From Lachnospiraceae bacterium UBA3711 (lineage in GTDB: Bacteria > Bacillota > Clostridia > Lachnospirales > Lachnospiraceae), in assembly GCA_002371345.1 (NCBI GenBank), contig DFHY01000122.1:9418-15230 (forward strand): a stretch of 5,813 bases of DNA, read 5' to 3'. Of this stretch, positions 1-5,490 are shown in pieces; within the stretch, counting starts at the first letter, position 1, and each line of letters begins with the position of its first letter. Position numbers and translations under genes: made by a program. The notes beneath the pieces were generated by a model. The model saw nothing but the letters and a program-made list of their open reading frames with translations. It had not been told where the DNA came from and made no database searches.

Positions 1-437
1 ACAGGCAGATCGCCAACTTTATCCTTGACAATGACGGGGCATGTACTGTATTTATCGCTCCGTTGGACGTGCAGCTGGACTGTGACAACCGGACAATGGT
101 GCAGCCGGATGTGATGATACTCTGTGACGATGAGAAGAATACAAACAAGAATATCTATGGGGCTCCGGATTTTGTTCTCGAAGTGATATCTCCCTCCACG
201 AAGCGCAAGGACTGCTTCCTGAAGCTCCAGAAGTATATGAATGCCGGAGTCAGGGAATATTGGATACTGGATCCGTACAAAGAGAAGGTGATGATATATT
301 TCTTTGAAGAGGACGCATTTCCTTTTATCTGCGGGCTTGACAAACCGATTCCGGTGCGGATCTACCATGGAGAGCTGTCAATCGACCCGAAGCATATCAT
401 GAAATATATTGCCAGAAGCCGGGAACAGGAGACCTGA
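1..437 (+). CDS. Uma2-family PD-(D/E)XK nuclease-like protein, 5' partial
   Basis: The reading frame is open from position 3 at the left edge, so the N-terminus lies outside; 144 residues are visible and the family is usually about 180-200 long. The internal TTG at 63 is not the start, because the residues before it (ending FIAPLDVQLD) continue family-like sequence. Seen in the sequence: the VQPDVMIL segment with the first acidic residue, then GAPDFVLEVISPST with the Glu of the PD-(D/E)XK core, a K-rich helix (KLQKYMNAGV) and the closing EYWILDP. These are the hallmarks of the Uma2 (DUF820) restriction-endonuclease-like fold. Such proteins are widespread, often multicopy, and of unproven cellular role; many are thought to be nucleases linked to mobile DNA. 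The gene is convergent with the pseudouridine synthase gene. The family call is firm; the activity is not known. Confidence 0.88.
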   Translation, partial: RQIANFILDNDGACTVFIAPLDVQLDCDNRTMVQPDVMILCDDEKNTNKNIYGAPDFVLEVISPSTKRKDCFLKLQKYMNAGVREYWILDPYKEKVMIYFFEEDAFPFICGLDKPIPVRIYHGELSIDPKHIMKYIARSREQET

Positions 438-455
438 CAGCAGCTGCGTATCACA

Positions 456-1487
456 TCATCTAAGCAGCCTTCGGATATCCTCAGGCAGCGGAGCTTCGAA
501 GGATAGCATCTGGCGCGTTACAGGATGCATGAACTCAAGCCTGAAGGAGTGGAGCGCCTGTCGGTCAATCAGCTTATTATACTGCGTCATACGTTCCCCC
601 GGTTCAAAGGCCGACGACTCCTTGTGTGCTCCTGAACGAAGCCTTTCGGGGGGCGCAGAGAAGGAGCACACAGGGGAAGGAGAGCTTTGAACCGTGTTCT
701 GAACATCCTCCGTCCCATACAGCGTATCCCCGACAACCGGATGCCCAACATAAGCCATATGCACCCTGATCTGATGCGTCCGCCCTGTTTCCAGCCGGAC
801 ACTCAGCGCGGTCGTATCATTGTCGGGATTATATGAGACAGGAGAGAAGTGCGTGACAGCCCTCTGGCCATGCTCATGATCCACGCACCGCTCGATCATA
901 GACTCCATACGCCTCTTAATCGGTGCGTCGATTGTTCCGGGCTCCGCGATCCTGCCATGTACAACAGTAAGATAGGTACGCTTGATCCTGCGCTCCTTCA
1001 TCTCGTCATACAGGATGGCGGAGCTTGCCATATTCTTGGCGACGATCACGAGACCGCTTGTATTGCGGTCAAGACGGTTCACACAACGATACACAAATGG
1101 AATTCCCTGAGCGGCATAGTACGCGGCAACCCCATTTCCGAGAGTATACTCATAATGCCCGATCGAAGGCTGGATAGGGAGATACGGCGGCTTGTTAATC
1201 ACCAGGAGATCCTCATCCTCATACACTATGTCAAGCTCCATGGGATGCGGCACTATTGTGACGGACGGAATCTCGTCCGTGAATATGGCCTCAAGCACGT
1301 CCCCCTTCTTCAACGGATGATTTGTGAAGACGCTCGCGCCGTTCAGAAGAAGAGTATTCTCGTGATGACGAAGATATGTCAGGAGATGGCGCGAGAAACC
1401 GCGCCTGCGCAGAAACTCCGAGCAGGTCGACGCCCGGCCTGCCGTCAGCTCATTTTCATCGATTCTGTACGTGATTGTTCTTCTCAT
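456..1487 (-). CDS. RluA-family 23S rRNA pseudouridine synthase with in-frame palindromic insert
   Basis: The 343-residue cytoplasmic enzyme should convert specific uridines in structured RNA, probably 23S rRNA, to pseudouridine. Visible parts: an S4-like RNA-binding domain at about residues 20-70 (FLRRRGFSRHLL, then LLLNG and KKGDVLEA); the catalytic motif NRLDRNTSGLVI with nucleophile Asp140; RLETGRTHQIRVHM at 231-244; and the C-terminal RQALHSFRLEFMHPVT block. The start ATG follows an in-frame TAA, so no longer start is likely; the ribosome site is weak (AAGGGA about 11 bases upstream). Residues about 265-296 are encoded by a 95-bp nested palindrome, giving a Ser/Pro-rich loop between GDTLYG and DRQALH, where relatives usually have a short variable linker. 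The exact paralogue (RluD-like or another) and target uridine cannot be set from sequence alone. Confidence 0.93.
   Translation of the reverse strand: MRRTITYRIDENELTAGRASTCSEFLRRRGFSRHLLTYLRHHENTLLLNGASVFTNHPLKKGDVLEAIFTDEIPSVTIVPHPMELDIVYEDEDLLVINKPPYLPIQPSIGHYEYTLGNGVAAYYAAQGIPFVYRCVNRLDRNTSGLVIVAKNMASSAILYDEMKERRIKRTYLTVVHGRIAEPGTIDAPIKRRMESMIERCVDHEHGQRAVTHFSPVSYNPDNDTTALSVRLETGRTHQIRVHMAYVGHPVVGDTLYGTEDVQNTVQSSPSPVCSFSAPPERLRSGAHKESSAFEPGERMTQYNKLIDRQALHSFRLEFMHPVTRQMLSFEAPLPEDIRRLLR
600..694. repeat. Nested palindromic element inside the pseudouridine synthase gene
   Basis: The outer arms CGGTTCAAAG (600-609) and CTTTGAACCG (685-694) are perfect 10-bp complements. Inside them TGTGTGCTCCT (623-633) and AGGAGCACACA (662-672) form a perfect 11-bp stem, extendable with G-U pairs towards CTCCT at 618-622. 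The loop contains ACGAAGCC and GGGGCGCAG. The element spans a stretch with no counterpart in the conserved enzyme core and leaves the frame open. This architecture resembles small palindromic repeats that insert within protein genes, as known for Rickettsia palindromic elements; identity with any named family is not claimed. The arms are seen directly; insertion is inferred. Confidence 0.7.
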
Positions 1488-1510
1488 TCTGTGAATGATC
1501 CCTTACATGG

Positions 1511-1533
1511 AAAAGAGGCGGTGATTCCGCCCC
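1511..1533 (-). terminator. Hairpin plus T-run terminator after the HAD-VanW gene
   Basis: Read on the minus strand, GGGGCGG (1533-1527), a five-base loop AATCA and CCGCCTC (1521-1515) form a 7-bp stem with one G-U pair, followed at once by TTTT (1514-1511). It lies about 70 bases after the HAD-VanW stop and 24 bases before the pseudouridine synthase start. It should end, or attenuate, transcription coming from the upstream genes. The T-run is short, so leaky termination is possible. The gap also holds the dyads CTGATATCAG (1599-1608) and GACCG/CGGTC around 1580-1592, which lack T-runs. I see no clear promoter for the synthase gene in the gap. Confidence 0.6.
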
Positions 1534-1603
1534 ATGGTTAATTGCCGTTGCTATGCAGAGCCGCACATCAGCGTCCGGAGACCGCGCCGGTCAGTATCTG
1601 ATA

Positions 1604-3043
1604 TCAGCGGATAAGTTCCGGATCTATCAGCGACGGATCAAACATGACTTCCGAATGGTTGTCGCGTATGAGCTCGCGCTTAAGCAGCTTCCCGGACTCT
1701 TTATCATAGGTTTCGTGGTAGATTCTGGAGACACGGTAATACTTATCGCCTTCCTGATGGAAATGATGATCTTCCTCCGTGATTTTATATGTATACGGGA
1801 AAGCATGCTCACACCTAAGCTGAGCATAGAGCATCTCACCCTTGCAGAAGACGATAATCTGAAAGTCCTGATCGGTGTCATTGCGGAAACGGAAATCAAT
1901 ACTGCTGTAGCTCACAGAAGTACCGTTCGCGAATGGCTTCCTGGGACCTTCGTCAGGAGCGAGAGCGTCAGAGTGCGTATGAAGCTCAGTCACGGTAAGA
2001 GGGGTATTGCGCACCAGCAGGTGAATAGTGTTCGCGAGATTGCACAGACCTCCTCCGGTGCCCGGGATCAGCCTGCCGTTACGGATGACGCGACCGTCAA
2101 GATATCCGCGGCCTTCAGTGGTTTTCCCGACATTCTTCCAGAATGAGAATGTCTCCCCGGGATGGATCACAAGATGGTTAAATGTGCGTGAGGCAAGACT
2201 GATATTAACCGCCTTGTTCTGCTGCAGAGTGAGATCCACGCCCGGCGCCCGCTTGATCATATTCGAGCAGCTGCTGGCCGCGGCATAAGGAAGACGTTCC
2301 TTCCGCCTGTCCCGGGCATAGCGCTCATTCCCGCGAAGATCCTTCAGAGCCTTCTTCACGTTCTCCTTCTGCTCCGAAAGCTTATACGCGGCAGGGCTGA
2401 TATCACAGAACAGGATCTCTCCATTAAAGAACTTACCGATATTTTTCATAACCGTTCCTTTATGGATAATGTCAGAAGATGCCATTTTATGTTCAGAGGC
2501 GGAACTGTCACGATCTATACTCGGACCCGGTCTGCGTGCAGCCTTCCTGTACACCTTCTGTGAAGAGAGAATCGCGAATTCCATGTACCGGTGCCAGCCG
2601 TACCAGCGCTCAGAATCAAGACGGATAAAGTTCACGCATATGGAGTCAATGTCGCAGCGGTTCGCACCGCGTATGTCGGTGAAGAGCTGGTCGCCGATCA
2701 TGACAACCTGATTCCTTTTAAGACCGAGCATGTCCAGAGCTTTCTCATAGGATGCGGGATCAGGCTTCTGAGCGTCGGCGATATACAGCGCGTCAATATT
2801 TTTCAGAAAGCGGAGAATCCTCTCCTCACTGTTGTTGGACAGCATCAGCACCGAGAAACCTATATCATGGATTCTCTTAAAGAGAGCATCTACCTCAGGC
2901 GTGGAATCATCGCCGTGATGAACAAGCGTGTTGTCGATATCGAACATCAGCCCGCGGTAACCCATGGCATACAGCTTCTCATAATCGATGTCAAATACAC
3001 TCGATGCCGTATAGCCGGGCAGAAGTTCACTGATGCGGCTCAT
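1604..3043 (-). CDS. YqeG-like HAD phosphatase fused to VanW domain
   Basis: One uninterrupted 479-residue frame joins two families. Residues 1-160 are a HAD-superfamily IIIA (YqeG-like) phosphatase: nucleophile motif FDIDNTLV (Asp35, Asp37), LSNN with Ser69, the conserved Lys93 in AQKPDP, and MIGDQLFTDIRGAN with Asp118 and Asp123. All catalytic elements are present, so activity is expected. Residues 160-198 are a polar, poorly conserved linker. Residues 199-479 are a VanW protein, with its core at about 290-360 (HPGETFSFW, GTGGGLCNLANT, ELHTHSD); VanW occurs in some vancomycin-resistance clusters and broadly in Firmicutes, with unknown biochemical role. No signal peptide or membrane segment is visible. 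The start overlaps the TIM-barrel stop by ATGA, so translation is coupled. The VanW part also has its own internal ribosome site and ATG. This single gene is not evidence of vancomycin resistance. Confidence 0.9.
   Translation of the reverse strand: MSRISELLPGYTASSVFDIDYEKLYAMGYRGLMFDIDNTLVHHGDDSTPEVDALFKRIHDIGFSVLMLSNNSEERILRFLKNIDALYIADAQKPDPASYEKALDMLGLKRNQVVMIGDQLFTDIRGANRCDIDSICVNFIRLDSERWYGWHRYMEFAILSSQKVYRKAARRPGPSIDRDSSASEHKMASSDIIHKGTVMKNIGKFFNGEILFCDISPAAYKLSEQKENVKKALKDLRGNERYARDRRKERLPYAAASSCSNMIKRAPGVDLTLQQNKAVNISLASRTFNHLVIHPGETFSFWKNVGKTTEGRGYLDGRVIRNGRLIPGTGGGLCNLANTIHLLVRNTPLTVTELHTHSDALAPDEGPRKPFANGTSVSYSSIDFRFRNDTDQDFQIIVFCKGEMLYAQLRCEHAFPYTYKITEEDHHFHQEGDKYYRVSRIYHETYDKESGKLLKRELIRDNHSEVMFDPSLIDPELIR
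2449..2460 (-). promoter_or_regulatory. Internal ribosome binding site and ATG for a separate VanW protein
   Basis: On the minus strand AAGGA (2460-2456) precedes an in-frame ATG (2449-2447) by 6 bases, an ideal Shine-Dalgarno arrangement. The ATG is codon 199 of the fused gene and falls exactly where VanW-like sequence begins (MKNIGKFFNGEILFCDIS). Translation from it would give a free 281-residue VanW protein in addition to the fusion. It may be a relic of two once-separate genes or an active second start; the sequence alone cannot decide. Another in-frame ATG at codon 187 is less well placed. Confidence 0.6.
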
Positions 3044-3723
3044 ACTTTCTTCTCCCTGATATAGCGGCAGACCATCTCAATCTGCTGCGCAATAGTTCCG
3101 CCAAAAGCATTTTCGAAAAATGCGCTCCCAATAGTGAAACTCTGAGGGCTCGCTTCCAGCACCTCGTCAAGCCTTTGGAAGCTGTTCACGCTGCCTGCGA
3201 TACATACCGGAAGGCCGGCCTCCTTCATCGCCGCGACAAACTGCTTATTCAACTGAAAGGCATCTCCGGTGTAACGATAGCCGAGAAGATCGATTCCATA
3301 TACACCTTTTTCGGCATAGCGGCGGGCCTCCTCGATCATACCTTCAACACTGCCTTCAAGCACAGATGGCCTCTCGCTCACCTGCCCCACAAAAGGCATA
3401 TACCGAAGACCGTTCGCACGGCACATATCATTGACATAGTCAGAATAGATTGTTCCCATCAGGCAGTCCACGCCGCATTCGACAGCACGGCGCGCTCCTT
3501 CTGCACATTCCTCCTGTGTGTAGGCGACGACCTCGAGAAAAGTCTGCTTCCCGCATGCTTTCATATAGGCATAGAGCTCCTTCATCTCATCGAGAGGAAG
3601 CGGCTCTTCCTTAAAACCCCAGTTGACCGCAGGAGTATCCTTACATTCGTCAAATATCTTATAAGCCTGCTTCACTGTACGGTCATTCTGTGTAAGCATG
3701 GCAATCAGTTCCGGTGCTGCCAT
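3040..3723 (-). CDS. Uncharacterised TIM-barrel protein (phosphate-binding barrel type)
   Basis: The 227-residue soluble protein shows alternating helices and strands typical of a TIM barrel: TFLEVVAYT, CGVDCLMGTIYSD, YMPFVGQVSERPSVLEGS, GIDLLGYRYTGD, then PVCIAGSVNSFQRLDEV and FTIGSAFFENAF. The last two Gly-rich blocks look like the phosphate-gripping loops of ribulose-phosphate-binding barrels such as epimerases, aldolases and hexulose-phosphate synthases. From memory, similar proteins are sometimes labelled 4-hydroxythreonine-4-phosphate dehydrogenase; I find no support for that here, since true PdxA has another fold and length. The start has a strong site, AGGAG at 3737-3733, nine bases from ATG. 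The gene is first in its operon and overlaps the HAD-VanW gene by ATGA, suggesting a shared pathway, perhaps handling a phosphorylated metabolite (inference). The substrate is unknown. Confidence 0.8.
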   Translation of the reverse strand: MAAPELIAMLTQNDRTVKQAYKIFDECKDTPAVNWGFKEEPLPLDEMKELYAYMKACGKQTFLEVVAYTQEECAEGARRAVECGVDCLMGTIYSDYVNDMCRANGLRYMPFVGQVSERPSVLEGSVEGMIEEARRYAEKGVYGIDLLGYRYTGDAFQLNKQFVAAMKEAGLPVCIAGSVNSFQRLDEVLEASPQSFTIGSAFFENAFGGTIAQQIEMVCRYIREKKV

Positions 3724-3802
3724 ATTGTGATGCTCCTGTATATATTCACTCTCACGTCAGTCTGGCAAGACAGCCTGTGTGATAATCTCTAAAACCTATC
3801 AG

Positions 3803-3831
3803 ATTATAATTGGTTTTATGAGATTTGAAAA
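3803..3831 (-). promoter_or_regulatory. Probable sigma-A promoter for the TIM-barrel operon
   Basis: The minus strand has a perfect TATAAT (3808-3803) and, 17 bases upstream, TTTTCA (3831-3826), which matches four of six bases of the -35 consensus. Transcription would start near 3796, leaving a leader of about 72 bases. Two short dyads overlap it: ATAATCT/AGATTAT (3782-3788, 3801-3807) and TAAAACC/GGTTTTA (3790-3796, 3812-3818). Both cover the -10 or start site, so a repressor could bind there; no regulator is identified. Confidence 0.55.
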
Positions 3832-3897
3832 CCCGGGCAGACGCATTTTTAAATCCCGGACAGACGTGCTTTTGAAAAGGACAGTGCATTTTTGAGA
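3832..3897. repeat. Degenerate 23-bp tandem repeats in the divergent intergenic region
   Basis: Two adjacent 23-bp units, 3832-3854 and 3855-3877, share CCCGG-CAGACG followed by a T-rich then A-rich tail; a third, shorter unit (3878-3897) keeps GGACAG and TGCATTTTTGA. The nonamer AGTGCATTT of unit 3 (3883-3891) recurs at 3956-3964, overlapping the lactonase -35 region. The array could be a binding array or a slipped duplication. The rest of the 371-base gap holds the two promoters, the dyad CAGTAA-C-TTACTG (3909-3921), the palindrome AAAGTACTTT (3942-3951) and a short leader; I see no gene in it. Confidence 0.5.
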
Positions 3898-3961
3898 AGG
3901 GAGATTGCCAGTAACTTACTGAAGCCCGGCGGGAGAGTGGAAAAGTACTTTCGAGAGTGCA

Positions 3962-3990
3962 TTTACACCGGGAACGTGATTTGATAAGAT
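3962..3990 (+). promoter_or_regulatory. Probable sigma-A promoter for the beta-propeller gene
   Basis: TTTACA (3962-3967, five of six bases of consensus) is separated by 17 bases from TAAGAT (3985-3990, four of six). A start near 3997 would give a leader of almost 100 bases. Two dyads, at 3909-3921 and 3942-3951, lie just upstream and could be activator or repressor sites. In the leader, TGCCT (4023-4027) can pair with the AGGCA that follows GCTAAG near 4046, with an inner CTGA/TCAG, so it may fold; it matches no riboswitch I know. Confidence 0.5.
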
Positions 3991-4070
3991 TATGTAAGGG
4001 TCGGAAGGCCTGAACATAGGAGTGCCTGAGCCGTGAATCAGCTAAGAGGCATGCACATCATCATGACTTT

Positions 4071-4088
4071 AAGGTCAGAAAGGACCTT
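4071..4088 (+). promoter_or_regulatory. Small hairpin overlapping the lactonase ribosome binding site
   Basis: AAGGTC (4071-4076) and GACCTT (4083-4088) are perfect 6-bp complements around a six-base loop AGAAAG. The Shine-Dalgarno sequence AAAGGA (4079-4084) lies partly in the loop and partly in the stem, 10 bases before the ATG. The stem may modestly modulate initiation. The site supports the ATG at 4095 as the start. Confidence 0.45.
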
Positions 4089-4094
4089 TGAACT

Positions 4095-5147
4095 ATGGGT
4101 AAAAAATATGTAGCATATATCGGGACTTATACTCACGGAAGCAGTATCGGAATCCATGTCTATGACATGGACAACGAGACACGGACGCTTGTTGAGAGGG
4201 ATGTGGTTCCGGTACATAACTCATCCTATCTGACGAAGTCCAGGAGCGGAGAATATCTGTACTCCATCGCCGATGAAGGCGTGGAGGTGCTCAAGATAGA
4301 GAAGAACGGGGATCTGTCTCCTATCAACAAGGTCAATATAGACGGGATGAGAGGCTGCTACCTGTCCACCGACGTGTCAGGCAAGTTCCTGTTTGTCGGC
4401 GGATACCATGACGGCAAGGTGACGGTGGTGCATACTCACAGAGACGGCAGGCTCGGATCGGTCATGGACGGCATCTTCCATCAGGGCATAGGCTCTGTCG
4501 CGGAGAGGAATTTCCGTCCGCATGTAAGCTGTGTCATCCCGACGCCTGACGACAAATATCTGTGTGCGGTCGACAACGGCGTAGACCAGGTCAAGATATA
4601 CAAGGTCTCGCCGGAGACCGGTAAGCTGCATCTGTACAGCATCCTCAGACTGCCGCTTGAGTCCGCTCCAAGACTTATGGTCTTCTCGAAGGACGGAAGA
4701 TTCGCCTATATCAACTGCGAGATGACGAACAAGATATATGTCTACCGGTACGACGGAAGCGGCAAGGAGCCGAACTTCGACAAGATACAGGTCGTTCAGA
4801 GCATGTACGACGATAAGGATGTGTCATCTGCCAGCTGCGCCCTTAAGGTCTCGCCGAGCGGGAAATACCTGTACTGCTCAAGCGCCGGGGAGAACTCCGT
4901 AGGTATATTCCGCATAGACCAGGAGACCGGCATGCTGACGAAGATCCTGATCCTTCCTATCAGCGGCGGCTATCCGAAGGATATCGACGTATTCCCGGAT
5001 GAGAAGACCATGATCGTGCTCTGCCACGAGTCAGGATACATGCGCTTCTTCACCATAGATTATGAGAAAGGCACACTTGTCATGAAGGGCAAGCAGCAGT
5101 ATGTGGAGACTCCGAACTGCATACTGATCTCAGAGGCGGAAGAGTAA
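4095..5147 (+). CDS. Beta-propeller lactonase family protein (6-phosphogluconolactonase-like)
   Basis: The 350-residue protein matches the usual length of the 7-bladed propeller lactonase family (PF10282, YbhE/Pgl type). It opens with the family signature YVAYIGTYTHGSSIGIHVYDMD and repeats blade motifs: LTKSRSGEYLYSI, STDVSGKFLFVGGYHDGKVTV, IPTPDDKYLCAVDNGVDQVKIYKV, VFSKDGRFAYINCEMTNKIYVYRY, VSPSGKYLYCSSAGENSVGIFRI. Characterised members hydrolyse 6-phosphogluconolactone in the cytosolic pentose phosphate pathway; others act on different lactones. No signal peptide is seen. Two usually conserved spots differ: the PRH motif reads APRLMVF (His to Leu) and the PHxH-like motif reads RPHVSCV, so the substrate or activity may differ. 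The ATG follows AAAGGA by 10 bases. It appears monocistronic. No canonical terminator follows; the long inverted repeat begins about 30 bases after the stop. The family is certain, the substrate is not. Confidence 0.88.
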   Translation: MGKKYVAYIGTYTHGSSIGIHVYDMDNETRTLVERDVVPVHNSSYLTKSRSGEYLYSIADEGVEVLKIEKNGDLSPINKVNIDGMRGCYLSTDVSGKFLFVGGYHDGKVTVVHTHRDGRLGSVMDGIFHQGIGSVAERNFRPHVSCVIPTPDDKYLCAVDNGVDQVKIYKVSPETGKLHLYSILRLPLESAPRLMVFSKDGRFAYINCEMTNKIYVYRYDGSGKEPNFDKIQVVQSMYDDKDVSSASCALKVSPSGKYLYCSSAGENSVGIFRIDQETGMLTKILILPISGGYPKDIDVFPDEKTMIVLCHESGYMRFFTIDYEKGTLVMKGKQQYVETPNCILISEAEE

Positions 5148-5166
5148 GGAACTGCATTGATCTATA

Positions 5167-5206
5167 CTTCCGCCAGCATATCACTCTGGCCTCGTAATGG
5201 CGGAAG
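5167..5206 (+). repeat. Alternative hairpin overlapping the left arm of the long element
   Basis: CTTCCGCCA (5167-5175) is a perfect 9-bp complement of TGGCGGAAG (5198-5206). The second segment is also part of the left arm of the long stem, so the two pairings exclude each other. It lies 20 bases past the lactonase stop and could protect or end that transcript, but no T-run follows, so it is not a standard terminator. Confidence 0.5.
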
Positions 5207-5375
5207 GCTTCCTCGGCAAACCATAGGAGCCGACTGAGCCCGGCCAGATGCGTGCACGCGCGAAGCCGACCTGCGCTTCTATGGGAGAGCGGAGTGCGTG
5301 CAATTGCATCGCAGGCGGGCGAAGGCAGGCGACGTGTTTGCCGAGGAAGCCTTCCGTCATAAGAGGCCTTGATAT
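5178..5375. repeat. Long inverted-repeat element with branched inner stems
   Basis: Positions 5197-5221 pair with 5336-5360 over 25 bp with one G-U, the core being GGCGGAAGGCTTCCTCGGC against its complement. GGCCTC/GAGGCC (5188-5193, 5363-5368) and ATATCA/TGATAT (5178-5183, 5370-5375) extend the arms beyond small internal loops. Inside, CCATAGGAGC (5221-5230) can pair with GCTTCTATGG (5275-5284), or instead GATGC/GCATC (5247-5251, 5306-5310) plus GCACGC/GCGTGC (5254-5259, 5296-5301). GCAGGCG occurs twice (5311-5317, 5325-5331). There is no T-run after either arm, no transposase gene and no clear target duplication. It could be a non-autonomous palindromic repeat or a structured RNA. Open frames across it have no protein-like content. 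Confidence 0.75.
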
Positions 5376-5452
5376 ATCTTTGGAAAACCATAGTCACATT
5401 ACACATCGTATAGCAGATCCGCAAAGCATATCGGGAAAATCTCTCTATAATC

Positions 5453-5480
5453 TTGACATACGCTCAGCATCCTCTATAAT
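5453..5480 (+). promoter_or_regulatory. Consensus sigma-A promoter for the Xre-family regulator gene
   Basis: TTGACA (5453-5458) and TATAAT (5475-5480) are both perfect, with a 16-base spacer. Transcription should start near 5487, giving a leader of about 75 bases. The decamer CTCTATAATC occurs at 5443-5452 and again at 5472-5481, so a second TATAAT (5446-5451) lies upstream without a good -35. So strong a promoter followed directly by palindromes suggests tight repression. Confidence 0.8.
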
Positions 5481-5490
5481 CGAACTTGTG

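Noticed and set aside
63..65. TTG at 63 as the start of the Uma2-like gene
   Set aside because: The frame is open to the left edge and the residues before it fit the family, so the gene is simply cut by the window.
849..1541. Long plus-strand open frame opposite the pseudouridine synthase
   Set aside because: It is the antisense shadow of a clearly conserved gene, and its translation has no family-like motifs.
1553..2146. Plus-strand open frame opposite the VanW domain
   Set aside because: It is antisense to conserved VanW sequence with no ribosome site or recognisable domain. The other plus-strand frames opposite the HAD and TIM-barrel genes (2028-2288, 2469-2711, 2591-3064, 3175-3792) fail for the same reason.
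1604..2449. Vancomycin resistance determinant because of the VanW domain
   Set aside because: VanW is widespread outside resistance clusters, and no ligase, dehydrogenase or dipeptidase genes of a van cluster are present.
3832..3897. CRISPR-like array
   Set aside because: The units are adjacent without unique spacers, degenerate, only two to three in number, and no cas gene is nearby.
3991..4094. Riboswitch in the lactonase leader
   Set aside because: Some stems can be drawn, but I could not match the glycine, THF, ZTP, preQ1 or other consensus cores I know.
5188..5376. Rho-independent terminator formed by the long inverted repeat
   Set aside because: The stem is far longer than usual, encloses over 110 bases and is not followed by a T-run on either strand.
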